Assembly (NCBI GenBank): GCA_902790375.1
Contig: CADARY010000001.1
Span: forward strand, 54,260 to 118,259
DNA: 64,000 nucleotides
Source: Oscillospiraceae bacterium
GTDB taxonomy: Bacteria > Bacillota > Clostridia > Oscillospirales > Oscillospiraceae
Reading direction: 5' to 3'
The notes under the pieces were generated by a model, which worked only from the letters and a program-made list of their open reading frames with translations, was not told where the DNA came from and did no database searches. A program made the translations under genes and the position numbers. Positions 18,007-26,979 of this stretch are shown here, piece by piece (position 1 is the first letter of the stretch; each line of letters opens with the position of its first letter).

Positions 18007-18023
18007 GCATATTGGTGATTGAT

Positions 18024-18701
18024 ATGCTTGAGCTTCAGCATCCTTATATCTCTGTAGACGTTCATGGCAAATACAGCTATGGCGGCGGGCAGCAGTTTTC
18101 GGACAATCCAATGATTCGGCGCTGTGGGTGCGGTATTATTGCGGCAAACGATCTGCTCCTGTATCTCAGCGCCTGGCAAATGCAGGGCTCCGTTGCCTTT
18201 TTTGATGGCTTGCCTGAAACACGGCCTATTCCCCTCCCCGCCTATACGACCTGTATTTCACGCATGAATCAGCGGTATTTCCCGATGATCCCCTATGCCG
18301 GGATCAATGGCCTGATGCTCATGGCCGGCGTGCGGCGTTTTCTGCAGGAACAGCAGATGCCGTATTCTGCACGATGGTGCTTTTCGCCGGGCAGCCTGTG
18401 GCAAAGGACCGAAAAAATGCTGCGACAGGATATCCCGGTCATCATGTCGGTCGGACCAAACTTTCCGCAGATCTGGGGAAAACGGCGTGTCCGCCTCTAT
18501 ATACAATCCGGCCCAGACAGCTTCACGCCCGCAGCCGGAGCCAGGCAGCACTACTTTACAGTCACCGGGATGGATGAAGACTGGCTGCGCATCTCCTCCT
18601 GGGGGCGGTTATATTATATAAACCGCCAGGATTTTGAGGAGTATATTCACAGGTACAGCCTCAGCTTTGTCAGCAACGTGCTCCTGGTCGAAAGAAAATG
18701 A
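18024..18701 (+). CDS. Hypothetical protein with papain/C39-like cysteine peptidase features
   Basis: A 225-residue protein without signal peptide or membrane segment that I do not recognise as a named family. RRCGCGII (C34, C36) precedes a helix, as the nucleophile does in C39-type peptidases. Far downstream come GARQHYFTVTGMD (H176) and ISSWGRLYYI, which resemble the His and Asn/Asp strand region of that fold, although a Ser sits where Asp/Asn is usual. It may be a catalytic peptidase or an inactive relative. The start chosen is the first ATG, because the longer TTG start overlaps the promoter. The ribosome site is weak (GGTGA). It stands alone, facing away from the GNAT gene. Confidence 0.6.
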   Translation: MLELQHPYISVDVHGKYSYGGGQQFSDNPMIRRCGCGIIAANDLLLYLSAWQMQGSVAFFDGLPETRPIPLPAYTTCISRMNQRYFPMIPYAGINGLMLMAGVRRFLQEQQMPYSARWCFSPGSLWQRTEKMLRQDIPVIMSVGPNFPQIWGKRRVRLYIQSGPDSFTPAAGARQHYFTVTGMDEDWLRISSWGRLYYINRQDFEEYIHRYSLSFVSNVLLVERK

Positions 18702-18726
18702 GGCTGCGAAAAACAGCCTCATTTTT
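18699..18726. terminator. Bidirectional terminator between the C39-like gene and tyrS
   Basis: TGAGGCTG-cgaaaaa-CAGCCTCA forms an eight-base-pair stem followed by ATTTTTATG on plus and by TTTTCTTT on minus. The first three bases are the stop codon of the plus-strand gene. It serves both converging genes. Confidence 0.85.
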
Positions 18727-18729
18727 ATG

Positions 18730-19953
18730 TCACTTGAGAATGACCTTGTTGAAGTTTTTCTTGCCGCGGCGAACAATAATACCCTTTCGCAGCGCGTCGG
18801 CATCATAGCTGGCCGCAATATCGCTGACCTTGGCATCCTCGACCGTCACGCCGCCCTGCTGGACATTGCGGCGCGCTTCGGACTTGGAGGCGCACAATCC
18901 GGACTTCACAAGAATTGTCAAAATGTCCAGAGCTCCGTCAACAAGGTCTGCTTCCGCAAGCTCTGTCGTGGGGATATCGCCGCCGTCGGAACCGCCGGCA
19001 AAGAGGGCCTTCGCAGAGGCCTCCGCCTTCTTGGCCTCCTCCTCGCCATGGACAAGGCTTGTCAGCTCATAGGCCAGGATTTCCTTGGCGCGGTTGAGCT
19101 GGCTGCCCTCCCATTTATCCATCTCGTCAATCTGCTCCAGCGGGAGGAAGGTCAGCATGCGAATGCACTTGAGAACATCCGCGTCGCCCACGTTGCGCCA
19201 GTACTGATAAAATTCGTAGGGACTTGTCTTGTTGGGATCGAGCCAGACCGCGCCGGCGGCAGTCTTGCCCATCTTCTTGCCTTCGGAGTTGAGCAGCAGG
19301 GTGATGGTCATGCAGTGGGCATCCTTGCCGAGTTTTTTCCGGATCAGTTCCGTACCGCCCAGCATATTGCTCCACTGATCGTTGCCGCCGAACTGCATGT
19401 TGCAGCCGTAATGCTGGAACATGTAGTAAAAGTCATAGGACTGCATGATCATGTAGTTGAACTCCAGGAAGCTGAGTCCGCGCTCCATGCGCTGCTTGTA
19501 GCACTCGGCGCGCAGCATGTTGTTGACCGAGAAGCATGCGCCAACCTCACGCAAAAGCTCGATATAATTGAGCGGTACCAGCCATTCCGAGTTATAGAGC
19601 ATCAGCGCTTTGTTATCGGAGAAATCAATGAACTTCTCCATCTGGCGCTTGAAGCACTCGGCATTATGGCGGATATCCTCCTTGGTCAGCATCTTGCGCA
19701 TATCGGTACGGCCGGAGGGATCGCCGATCAGGGTCGTGCCGTCGCCGATCAGTGCGATCGGCTTGTTTCCGGCCATCTGCAAACGCTTCATCAGGCAAAG
19801 GGCCATGAAGTGTCCGACATGGAGGGAGTCGGCCGTGCAGTCAAAGCCGATGTAGAAGGTGGCTTTGCCGTTGTTGACCATGTCGCGGATCTCGTTCTCG
19901 TCTGTGACCTGGGCGATCAGGCCGCGGGCCACCAGCTCTTCGTAAATTCCCAT
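18730..19953 (-). CDS. tyrS: Tyrosyl-tRNA synthetase
   Basis: A 407-residue class I synthetase charging tRNA-Tyr. The HIGH-like motif is HVGHF in SLHVGHFMALCL, the tyrosine pocket includes FGGNDQWSNMLGG, and the KMSKS-like loop reads KKMGKT. The C-terminus carries an S4-type RNA-binding domain (LCASKSEARRNVQQGGVTV). Length is normal. It follows a T-box leader, and the ATG has GGAGAG upstream, so expression should rise when uncharged tRNA-Tyr accumulates. Monocistronic. Confidence 0.96.
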   Translation of the reverse strand: MGIYEELVARGLIAQVTDENEIRDMVNNGKATFYIGFDCTADSLHVGHFMALCLMKRLQMAGNKPIALIGDGTTLIGDPSGRTDMRKMLTKEDIRHNAECFKRQMEKFIDFSDNKALMLYNSEWLVPLNYIELLREVGACFSVNNMLRAECYKQRMERGLSFLEFNYMIMQSYDFYYMFQHYGCNMQFGGNDQWSNMLGGTELIRKKLGKDAHCMTITLLLNSEGKKMGKTAAGAVWLDPNKTSPYEFYQYWRNVGDADVLKCIRMLTFLPLEQIDEMDKWEGSQLNRAKEILAYELTSLVHGEEEAKKAEASAKALFAGGSDGGDIPTTELAEADLVDGALDILTILVKSGLCASKSEARRNVQQGGVTVEDAKVSDIAASYDADALRKGIIVRRGKKNFNKVILK

Positions 19954-19979
19954 TTTTTCTCTCCTGTAATTGTATTCTG

Positions 19980-20243
19980 AAAAAAGAAAACCCTCTGTCC
20001 CGGAAGACAGAGGGCATTTTCATGCGGTACCACCTCTGAACGCTTTTGCTTCACAGCAAAAGCCTCAGCGAGTGCAATGCACTCCAGCGCTGTATCGGGC
20101 GCACCCGTCATAGCCTACTTGTCCAGCTTTCGGTATGCCGTTCGGGACCGTATTCAAGCGTCTGCCTCTCCCCTCTTTCAGCGGCCGAAGGGCTCTCTGC
20201 GCAGGCTGTGGACGCTCTACTTCTGTCCGTCATCACGTTAGCA
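19980..20243 (-). promoter_or_regulatory. T-box leader of tyrS
   Basis: The minus-strand leader, about 264 bases, contains AGAGGUGGUACCGC (20037-20024), a variant of the T-box bulge sequence. Next comes an intrinsic terminator CCCTCTGTC-ttccg-GGACAGAGGG with TTTTCTTTTTT (20014-19980). A UAC tyrosine codon at 20152-20150 in a GAAUACG context is the likely specifier. Uncharged tRNA-Tyr would favour the antiterminator. The T-box core differs from the usual GGUGGAACCGC by A to U. Confidence 0.85.
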
Positions 20244-20249
20244 TGTGGC

Positions 20250-20278
20250 ATTATACTTTAAATAATCCGCGAAGTCAA
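20250..20278 (-). promoter_or_regulatory. Sigma-A promoter of tyrS
   Basis: TTGACT (20278-20273) and TATAAT (20255-20250) on minus, spacer 17 bases. It directly abuts the recN stop codon, so tyrS has its own transcript although it follows the recN operon in the same direction. Confidence 0.85.
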
Positions 20279-20279
20279 G

Positions 20280-21971
20280 CTATTGTTTTGCATTCAGTCC
20301 GACTTTGAAGTGCTCACAGGCTGAAAGCTGTTCCTCGGCGCTCAAAAGTGTTGTCTCCGTAATATTGTCACCGCCATGGAGCCTGGCAAGCTCATGCCTG
20401 CGGCCATCTCTATCCAATGGCAGTACCTCAGTATAAGTACGACCGCTGCGCTCCTGTTTCCGGATCAGATAATGCTGATCCGCCATGGCGGCAATCTGGG
20501 GCAGGTGCGTGACGCACATGACCTGCTTGCCAAGAGCAACGGTATAGAGCTTCTCCCCCACGCGCTGGGCCGCAATGCCGGAGACGCCGGTATCAATCTC
20601 ATCAAACACCATGGTTGCGACGGGATCCTTCTCCGCGAAGACGTTTTTCATTGCCAGCATGATCCGGCTCAGTTCGCCGCCGGAAGCAATGCGGCTGATA
20701 CGCCCCAGCTCCTCGCCGGCGTTGGCAGACATGACAAAACGGATCTCATCACACCCATTCGCGTCAAATCCGGGAGAACCGGAAAGGGCGGAAAACGCAA
20801 CCGCAAAGCGCACGGAGGGCATATTGAGCTGCCGCAGCTCGCTGATAATGCGCTCCTCGAGTATCCTGGCGGCATTGTGCCGCAGCCTGCTGAGATGATC
20901 CGCAGCCTTCAGACACACAGTCTCTGCTTCCTTCAGCTCTTTTTTCAGCTTTTCACTGCGCTCATCAGCGTACTGGATGTTGTCCAGCTTCTGCCTGCAT
21001 TCGGCGAGGTACTCAATCAGTCCATCCTCATCCCGGCCATATTTTCGCTGCAGCTTGTTGAGCAGCGAGATGCGGGACTCCAGGCTATCATATTCGCCCG
21101 GGGAAAAATCGAGGCTTTCACGAAAATCCCGCAGGGTTTCCGCAGCGTCCGAGAGACTGAAGGCGGCATTGTTCAGCGTCTGGGCGGTATTCTCCAGCTC
21201 GGGCGCATAAGCGCTGGCTTTGCCGATATAATAGGCGGCATTCTGCGTCAGAGATAATGCGTTTTCCTCTTCTCCGGAGAGCATGGCAATCGCTGTGTCG
21301 AGAGATTCACTGAGCTTTTCGGCATTGTGGAGCAGGTCGCGCCGTGCACAGACGCTGTCATACTCCCCTGCTTTCAGCGCGGCTCTTTCCAGTTCCTCGA
21401 TCTGATAGCGGAGGCTGTCGCTGAGGCGTTCTTTCTCGATTTCATCCATCTCCAGAGAGGACAGTTCCTTTTTGATGGCTGCATACTGCTGATAGCAGCT
21501 TTTATAGGCGTTTAACTCCTCCGTGCTGATGCCGAAGCGGTCAAGATATTCCCTGTGCCGCCTTTCATCCATGAGCTGGCGGCCGTCATTTTGCCCATGA
21601 ATATCCACAAGCAGAGACGCAAGCTCTTTAAGCTGTGCAGCCGTGACGGGACTGCCGCAAATACGGCAGCTGCTTTTCCCGTCGGCGCTGATGCGGCGCT
21701 GTATGATCAGCTCGTCATCGGCTTCGATCTCGTTTTCTTCAAGCCAGCGCTCACAGCCCTCCACGTCAAAAGCCGCGGTGACAAGCCCCTTCTCCGCGCC
21801 GTGACGCACGAGCTCACGGCTGACTCTCTCCCCCAGTACGGCGCCGAGAGAATCAATGACGATGGACTTGCCGGCGCCGGTCTCACCGGTCAGGATATTG
21901 AGCCCCCGTCCGAAGCTGATATCGGCACGCTCAATGACGGCAATATTTTCAATATGGAGTTCGTTGAGCAT
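20280..21971 (-). CDS. recN: DNA repair protein RecN
   Basis: A 563-residue SMC-like ATPase of double-strand-break repair. The N-terminal Walker A is LTGETGAGKSIVIDSLG near residue 30. A long coiled coil occupies the middle (about 150-360). The C-terminal ABC signature and Walker B are ASGGELSRIMLAMK and TMVFDEIDTGVSG, followed by VTHLPQIAAMADQH. Length matches Bacillus RecN. It lies 18 bases after argR, the order conserved widely in Firmicutes, and ends that operon. Confidence 0.96.
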   Translation of the reverse strand: MLNELHIENIAVIERADISFGRGLNILTGETGAGKSIVIDSLGAVLGERVSRELVRHGAEKGLVTAAFDVEGCERWLEENEIEADDELIIQRRISADGKSSCRICGSPVTAAQLKELASLLVDIHGQNDGRQLMDERRHREYLDRFGISTEELNAYKSCYQQYAAIKKELSSLEMDEIEKERLSDSLRYQIEELERAALKAGEYDSVCARRDLLHNAEKLSESLDTAIAMLSGEEENALSLTQNAAYYIGKASAYAPELENTAQTLNNAAFSLSDAAETLRDFRESLDFSPGEYDSLESRISLLNKLQRKYGRDEDGLIEYLAECRQKLDNIQYADERSEKLKKELKEAETVCLKAADHLSRLRHNAARILEERIISELRQLNMPSVRFAVAFSALSGSPGFDANGCDEIRFVMSANAGEELGRISRIASGGELSRIMLAMKNVFAEKDPVATMVFDEIDTGVSGIAAQRVGEKLYTVALGKQVMCVTHLPQIAAMADQHYLIRKQERSGRTYTEVLPLDRDGRRHELARLHGGDNITETTLLSAEEQLSACEHFKVGLNAKQ

Positions 21972-21989
21972 ACGCTGCCCCCTGTCAGA

Positions 21990-22439
21990 TTAAAAGAGCT
22001 TGTCTATTTCCCTGTAAAGATTCGTCGCGCAGACATTGTCTCTCATGGCGAGAAAAGCCGTATCATCACCGGCGAGCGTCCCGACAAGGCCATCGATATT
22101 CATGCCGTCCAGCGCGGAGCAGGCACCATTGGCAAGGCCGGGCAGCGTCTTGATGACCAGGATATTCTGAGCGAGATCATAAGAGACCACGCTCTCCTTA
22201 AAAATCTTTTTCAGCCGCTGGTCCAGATCCGGCGTATCCTGTTTGGCCGCAGCGACATACCGATAGTTTCCTTTTGGCCCAAGTTCCTTTACAAGTCGCA
22301 TGTCCCGAATGTCCCTGGACAGCGTCGCCTGGGTGCTTTTGACCCCTCGCTCTGCCAGGGCTTCCATGAGCTGGTTCTGAGTCTCAATGTCCCTTTCGCT
22401 GATTATTTCCATGATAACGCTCTGTCTGCCGAGTTTCAT
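21990..22439 (-). CDS. argR: Arginine repressor
   Basis: About 149 residues. The N-terminal winged helix carries the family motif STQATLSRDIRDMRLVK near residues 35-52. The C-terminal arginine-binding and hexamerisation domain contains GTLAGDDTAFLAM, with the paired Asp residues that contact arginine. It represses arginine synthesis and activates catabolism when arginine is high. Two adjacent ATGs are possible; the second is better spaced from AGGAGG. Position before recN is the standard Firmicutes arrangement. Confidence 0.95.
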   Translation of the reverse strand: MKLGRQSVIMEIISERDIETQNQLMEALAERGVKSTQATLSRDIRDMRLVKELGPKGNYRYVAAAKQDTPDLDQRLKKIFKESVVSYDLAQNILVIKTLPGLANGACSALDGMNIDGLVGTLAGDDTAFLAMRDNVCATNLYREIDKLF

Positions 22440-22461
22440 CATGTATCCTCCTGTTGTTTAT

Positions 22462-23307
22462 TTACCTAAGTTTTTCATATGCAACTGCATAAAAGTTTCT
22501 GAGTCCGAGATCTACCATGAGGGTATAGCTGCCGGAGCGGCGCACGATTATTTTGTCACCCCCGCACAGATCCGTTACGGAGCAGCCGTCTACCGAGAGG
22601 TAGGCGCGTCGATCATGCTGCTTCTCCATTTCAACGGTGATGGTGTTGTCCGGGCCGAGGACGAAGCTGCGAGAGCTCATCATATGTGCGCATATGGGAC
22701 TGATGATAATGTTTTCCGCATTCGGCTCCACGATCGGCCCGCCGGCAGACATGGAGTACCCGGTTGAGCCGGTCGGCGTGGAAAGAATGATCCCGTCGCC
22801 GGAGAAGGCCGTGATCCGGTTGCCGTTGCAGAGCGCCGCAACCTTGATGCAGTCGCCATAGCCGTGCATGACAATATCGTTCAGCGCCTGATCACGGCAG
22901 ATTTCGACACCGCCCCGATAGAGGCTGACATCCAGCTTCATCCGGCGGCTGAGGACATACTCCCCTCTCGCCGCCTTGAGCACATATTCATACTCATCCG
23001 GCTCAAGATTCGCCATAAATCCCTTTGTGCCGAGATTAATGCCAAGCAGGGGAACCGCCTGGGGATGTATGTCTCTGGCCGCATGGAGGATCGTGCCGTC
23101 ACCCCCGATGACAATAATCAGGGAGCAGGAGGGCGCAATGTCAGCAATCGATGTACAGGCGATATCCTCCGGCAGGATCTTATCCCCGCCATCTGCAAAG
23201 ATCGGACAATAGCAGGTTTCAAATCCATGCTCATTCAAAAGCGCGGCGACACGCATGCTGAGCTCGCAATTCTTGTCGCGGAAGGGATTCGGGCAGATCG
23301 CAATCAT
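22462..23307 (-). CDS. nadK: NAD kinase
   Basis: A 281-residue kinase phosphorylating NAD to NADP. Key motifs are IVIGGDGTILHAAR (catalytic Asp in GGDGT), GINLGTKGFMANLE, and the nucleotide-binding ILSTPTGSTGYSMSAGGPI block. The start chosen has GGAGG five bases upstream; a 20-residue extension is possible but reaches into the promoter region. It is 22 bases before argR and sits where Bacillus has no nadK, a common clostridial insertion in this operon. Confidence 0.95.
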   Translation of the reverse strand: MIAICPNPFRDKNCELSMRVAALLNEHGFETCYCPIFADGGDKILPEDIACTSIADIAPSCSLIIVIGGDGTILHAARDIHPQAVPLLGINLGTKGFMANLEPDEYEYVLKAARGEYVLSRRMKLDVSLYRGGVEICRDQALNDIVMHGYGDCIKVAALCNGNRITAFSGDGIILSTPTGSTGYSMSAGGPIVEPNAENIIISPICAHMMSSRSFVLGPDNTITVEMEKQHDRRAYLSVDGCSVTDLCGGDKIIVRRSGSYTLMVDLGLRNFYAVAYEKLR

Positions 23308-23406
23308 AAAAACCTCCGGGCATTCCAGCCCATTTGAATTGAAAGGTATGCGGCTTTCTGTATACACATGCTCCCATTTGAATCTACTGTATGATTATAT
23401 GAATTG

Positions 23407-23415
23407 ATTATACCA
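23407..23415 (-). promoter_or_regulatory. Extended -10 promoter for nadK-argR-recN
   Basis: TGG-TATAAT on the minus strand forms an extended -10 element in the 110-base gap between tlyA and nadK. The -35 is weak (TTCTCA at 18 bases). A second TATAAT lies at 23399-23394. It would allow this trio to be expressed separately from the upstream dxs-tlyA segment. Confidence 0.45.
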
Positions 23416-23417
23416 TA

Positions 23418-24212
23418 TTACAAGTGTTCATGAGAAGAGGCAATCAGGGCTTTTACATCAAAATTTACAGTCTCTCTCAAGCCGTTCTTCAGATGGCATA
23501 GATATTCGATGTTCCCCTCCGGCCCTTTTATGGGAGAATAGTCGAGCCCCACTGCCGTTAATCCAACGGTCGGGACAAAATCCAGAATCTCCCGGACCAC
23601 GCGCTCATGCACGGCGCTGTCACGAACAACGCCTTTTTTCCCGACCTCCTCGCGTCCGGCTTCAAACTGAGGCTTGATCAGGCAGATAAAATCAGCGTCA
23701 GGACGCAGCAGCGCTTTTACAGCAGGGATCACAAGCCGGATGGAAATAAAGGAAACGTCCATCACAGCCAGATCAATGGGCTCCGGGATCTGTTCCGCGG
23801 AGATATACCGCAGATTGGTCCTCTCCAGATTGACGACTCGATCATCCGTGCGCAGCTTCCATGCCAGTTGTCCGTAGCCTACATCCACAGCATACACCCT
23901 TCCGGCGCCATGCTGAAGCAACACATCCGTAAATCCCCCGGTTGAAGCTCCGCAGTCCAGACAGATTTTTCCTGCCGGATCGACCGGAAAGACCCGAAGA
24001 GCCTTATCGAGCTTAAAGCCGCCTCGGCTCACGAAGGGAATCGCTTCCCCATGAATCTCGATTTTTGACGAAGGGTCCACGGCAGTTCCGGGCTTGTCCA
24101 CCCGCTGCCCGTTCACGAAGACCAGGCCGCTCATAATGGTGGTTTTTGCCCGTTCCCGGCTTTCTGTCATGCCGAGATCAAATACAAGCTGATCCAGCCG
24201 AATCTTTTTCAT
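23418..24212 (-). CDS. tlyA: TlyA-type rRNA 2'-O-methyltransferase (hemolysin A family)
   Basis: A 264-residue protein with an N-terminal S4 RNA-binding domain (RLDQLVFDLGMTESRERAK, residues ~4-60) and an FtsJ-like methyltransferase domain. The SAM motif is CLDCGASTGGFTDVLLQ near residues 85-100, and the K-D-K-E type residues are spread over DVGYGQ, DVSFISIRL and IKPQFE. Relatives methylate ribose 2'-OH in ribosomal RNA. It overlaps the dxs stop by four bases. The dxs-tlyA-argR-recN order is conserved. Confidence 0.92.
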   Translation of the reverse strand: MKKIRLDQLVFDLGMTESRERAKTTIMSGLVFVNGQRVDKPGTAVDPSSKIEIHGEAIPFVSRGGFKLDKALRVFPVDPAGKICLDCGASTGGFTDVLLQHGAGRVYAVDVGYGQLAWKLRTDDRVVNLERTNLRYISAEQIPEPIDLAVMDVSFISIRLVIPAVKALLRPDADFICLIKPQFEAGREEVGKKGVVRDSAVHERVVREILDFVPTVGLTAVGLDYSPIKGPEGNIEYLCHLKNGLRETVNFDVKALIASSHEHL

Positions 24213-26065
24213 GTCTCCACCACCAGATCACGCCCGCAGAGTTCTGCCGAGGAACGCACGATCTCGTCCGCATCTATTCCATAGTCATGACGAAGCTCCT
24301 GTACAGTGCCGTGAGGGATGATCCCGTCGCCCAGGTTCAAGAGCTTCACAGCCTTCAAATGAATCTCTTTCTCCGCGCAGGCCGCAAGGATCCGCTGCCC
24401 GATACAGCCGGCGCCGCAGACCTCTTCCGCTGCCAGAAGACGTTTTGTTTTGAGAAGAGAGGCAAGACACAGCTCGTAGTCATTCGGGAAGACGATGCCA
24501 AGCTTGATAATCTCAGCCGAGATCCCCTGGACCGCGAGCTTTTCAGCAGCTGCAAGCGCCTCGTTGATCATCGTGCCATAGCACACGATGCTCAGGTCCG
24601 TTCCCTCCCGGATCACGCTCTCCGCGCGCATGATGCAATCGGTGTATACGCCCTCACCGCCTCGGGGATAACGGACGGCAACAGGCCCTGCGACACTGTG
24701 CAGCGCGTAATCGAGCATGTTGTGGAGCTCTGCGAAGCTCGCCGGACACAGCACCGTCATGCCGGGGACGGCTCCGAGAAAGCTGATATCAAAAAGGCCC
24801 TGATGGGTCTCACCGTCGCTGCCGACCAGACCGGCACGATCGACGCAAAGCACAACGTGCAGCTTCAGCAGTGCCACGTCGTGGATCAGCATGTCAAAGC
24901 CGCGCTGCAGGAAGCTCGAGTAAACGGCAAAGACAGGGAGGAGCCCCTGCTTTGCCATGGCCGCCGCCATTGTTACAGCATGGCCTTCCGCAATGCCGAC
25001 ATCAAAGAAGCGGTCGGGATACTTTGCGGCAAAGCACTCCGTCCCTGTACCGCCGGCCATCGCCGCGGTGATGGCAACGATCCGGCTGTCATGTTCGGCA
25101 AACTGGCAGAGATACTCTCCCATTCTGTCCGAGAAGCCAAGCCCGGCAGGCGCGAGTTCCCCGCTGAGCGGATCGAAGCTGCCGACCCCGTGGTATTTAT
25201 CGGGGTGTGCTTCCGCATAGGCGCATCCCTTGCCCTTACGTGTAAGCACATGGAGCAGCACAGGCCGTTTCATATCCCGGGCAAGCCGAATCGCATTCTC
25301 CAACTGTACGAGGTTATGCCCGTCAACAGGGCCGAGATAGTACAGCCCCATGTCGCTGAAAACATTGCTCGGCATAATCCAGGACTTGAGCTTTTCCTTG
25401 GTCCTGTGCACGAAGTCATAGACCCAGCGGGTGTGGGCGGAGACGCTGCGAAACCATTTTTTGAAATTGATATAGCCGGGTTTGATGCGCAGCGACTGCA
25501 AAAGTCTCGCAGTACCGCCGACATTCTCGCTGATGGACATGTTGTTGTCATTGAGAATAATAACGATCGGTTCTCCGCTGGCGGCAGTGTTGCATAAGCC
25601 CTCATAGGATAGTCCGCCGGTCAGCGCACCGTCGCCGAGCACCGCGACCACATCATAATCGGCATTCTGCAGCGTTCGGGCCCGCGCCATGCCGATTGCC
25701 GCGGAAATGGACGCCGAGGCATGGCCGGCGATAAAAGCGTCGTCCACCGCCTCATTCGGCTTTGGGAAACCGGAGATCCCGCCGCGCTGTCGCAGCGAAT
25801 GGAAAGCATCGCGCCGCCCGGTAATGATTTTGTGCGTATAACACTGATGCCCTACGTCAAAGACGATTCTGTCCCTGGAGGTGTCATATACGCGGTGCAG
25901 CGCAAGCGTGAGCTCCACCGTTCCGAGATTGGATGCAAGATGGCCGCCGGTGCGGGCTATGCTTTCAATTTCAAAACGGCGCAGCTCTTCGCTGAGCGCT
26001 TCCAGTTCGGCAGCGCTCAGTCTCTTGATATCTGCAGACGAATTGATATTCTCTATTATACTCAA
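24209..26065 (-). CDS. dxs: 1-deoxy-D-xylulose-5-phosphate synthase
   Basis: A 618-residue thiamine-diphosphate transketolase-like enzyme that starts the MEP isoprenoid pathway from pyruvate and glyceraldehyde-3-phosphate. Motifs: FDVGHQCYTHKI, AGHASASISAAIGMA, the ThDP motif VLGDGALTGGLSYEG through NDNNMSIS, and the C-terminal DRAGLVGSDGETHQG. The preferred start is TTG, preceded by CAGGGGAACGAT, which gives the usual length; the longer frame would invade ispA. Downstream of ispA by 32 bases. Confidence 0.94.
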   Translation of the reverse strand: MSIIENINSSADIKRLSAAELEALSEELRRFEIESIARTGGHLASNLGTVELTLALHRVYDTSRDRIVFDVGHQCYTHKIITGRRDAFHSLRQRGGISGFPKPNEAVDDAFIAGHASASISAAIGMARARTLQNADYDVVAVLGDGALTGGLSYEGLCNTAASGEPIVIILNDNNMSISENVGGTARLLQSLRIKPGYINFKKWFRSVSAHTRWVYDFVHRTKEKLKSWIMPSNVFSDMGLYYLGPVDGHNLVQLENAIRLARDMKRPVLLHVLTRKGKGCAYAEAHPDKYHGVGSFDPLSGELAPAGLGFSDRMGEYLCQFAEHDSRIVAITAAMAGGTGTECFAAKYPDRFFDVGIAEGHAVTMAAAMAKQGLLPVFAVYSSFLQRGFDMLIHDVALLKLHVVLCVDRAGLVGSDGETHQGLFDISFLGAVPGMTVLCPASFAELHNMLDYALHSVAGPVAVRYPRGGEGVYTDCIMRAESVIREGTDLSIVCYGTMINEALAAAEKLAVQGISAEIIKLGIVFPNDYELCLASLLKTKRLLAAEEVCGAGCIGQRILAACAEKEIHLKAVKLLNLGDGIIPHGTVQELRHDYGIDADEIVRSSAELCGRDLVVET

Positions 26066-26097
26066 ATCGTTCCCCTGAAAACCCCGCCGCAACGGTT

Positions 26098-26979
26098 TTA
26101 TTTTTCTCTTACAGAAAGCGCATCCGCGAGCTTGCACAAAAACGCAGTATCCTCAAACGCTTCACCAAGTATCTTTTTCGCAAATTCCGTAAGCTCATTA
26201 ACGGTCTTCTCGCAGCCGTCGCGGCCCATCAGCAGCATGTAGGTATGCTTGTCCTGCTGCCTGTCGGAGCCGATCGGCTTACCGAGCATTTCAACCGTAC
26301 TCATTTCATCGAGCATGTCGTCACGGATTTGAAACGCCATGCCGACAGCCGCGCCGAAATGCCCGGCGCAATCCAGCATTTTTTCCGTGCCTCCGGCTGC
26401 GGCAACGCCCATCTGACAGGCAGCCACAAGCAGCGCGCCTGTTTTGCGGCTGTTGATCTCCGTGAGCTCCTTCTCTGTCAAATCGCGCCCTTCCCAGATC
26501 GTATCGAGGTATTGTCCGCCGCACATTCCGTCCAGTCCGACAGCTCCGGCAAGGATCTCGGCGCAGGCAGCCCGCCGATCCGCCGACAGTGCCGAGCGCA
26601 GGATCGTCCCAAACGCCTCCGCCTGCAGCGTGTCCCCCGCCAATGTTGCGGTGCATTCTCCAAAGACGATATGATTTGTCGGCTTTCCGCGCCGAAGCTC
26701 ATCGTTATCCATACAGGGAAGATCATCATGGATCAGGCTGTAGGTATGGAGCATTTCAACGGCGCAGGCGATCGGCATCGCCTTTTCCGGATCTCCGCCG
26801 GCAATGCGGCAAAACTCCAGCACCAGCATGGGGCGGATCCGCTTTCCGCCTGCCAAAAGGCTGTATCGCATGGATTTGGCAAGACCGGACTGCGGAAGCG
26901 TATCCGGGAGCTTAAAGTATTCAGCGAGCGCTGCATCTATTTTAACTCTGTATTCTTCAGCTGTCATTTCCGTTTTCAT
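26098..26979 (-). CDS. ispA: Polyprenyl (farnesyl/geranyl) diphosphate synthase
   Basis: About 293 residues. A trans-isoprenyl diphosphate synthase with GGKRIRPML, the first aspartate-rich motif HDDLPCMDNDELRRG, the KTGAL segment, and the second motif FQIRDDMLD. The small residues before the first motif fit a C15-type chain length, but product length is not certain. The start is ambiguous (TTG at 26985, ATG at 26979 or 26967), and all overlap xseB. Gene order xseA-xseB-ispA-dxs matches Bacillus. Confidence 0.93.
   Translation of the reverse strand: MKTEMTAEEYRVKIDAALAEYFKLPDTLPQSGLAKSMRYSLLAGGKRIRPMLVLEFCRIAGGDPEKAMPIACAVEMLHTYSLIHDDLPCMDNDELRRGKPTNHIVFGECTATLAGDTLQAEAFGTILRSALSADRRAACAEILAGAVGLDGMCGGQYLDTIWEGRDLTEKELTEINSRKTGALLVAACQMGVAAAGGTEKMLDCAGHFGAAVGMAFQIRDDMLDEMSTVEMLGKPIGSDRQQDKHTYMLLMGRDGCEKTVNELTEFAKKILGEAFEDTAFLCKLADALSVREK

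Noticed and set aside
17988-18023. TTG start extending the C39-like protein
   Set aside because: The TTG falls inside the predicted promoter (between -35 and -10), so it would not be in the mRNA.
26066-26137. N-terminal extension of Dxs
   Set aside because: It overlaps ispA and gives an atypical start; the TTG behind CAGGGG gives the usual length.
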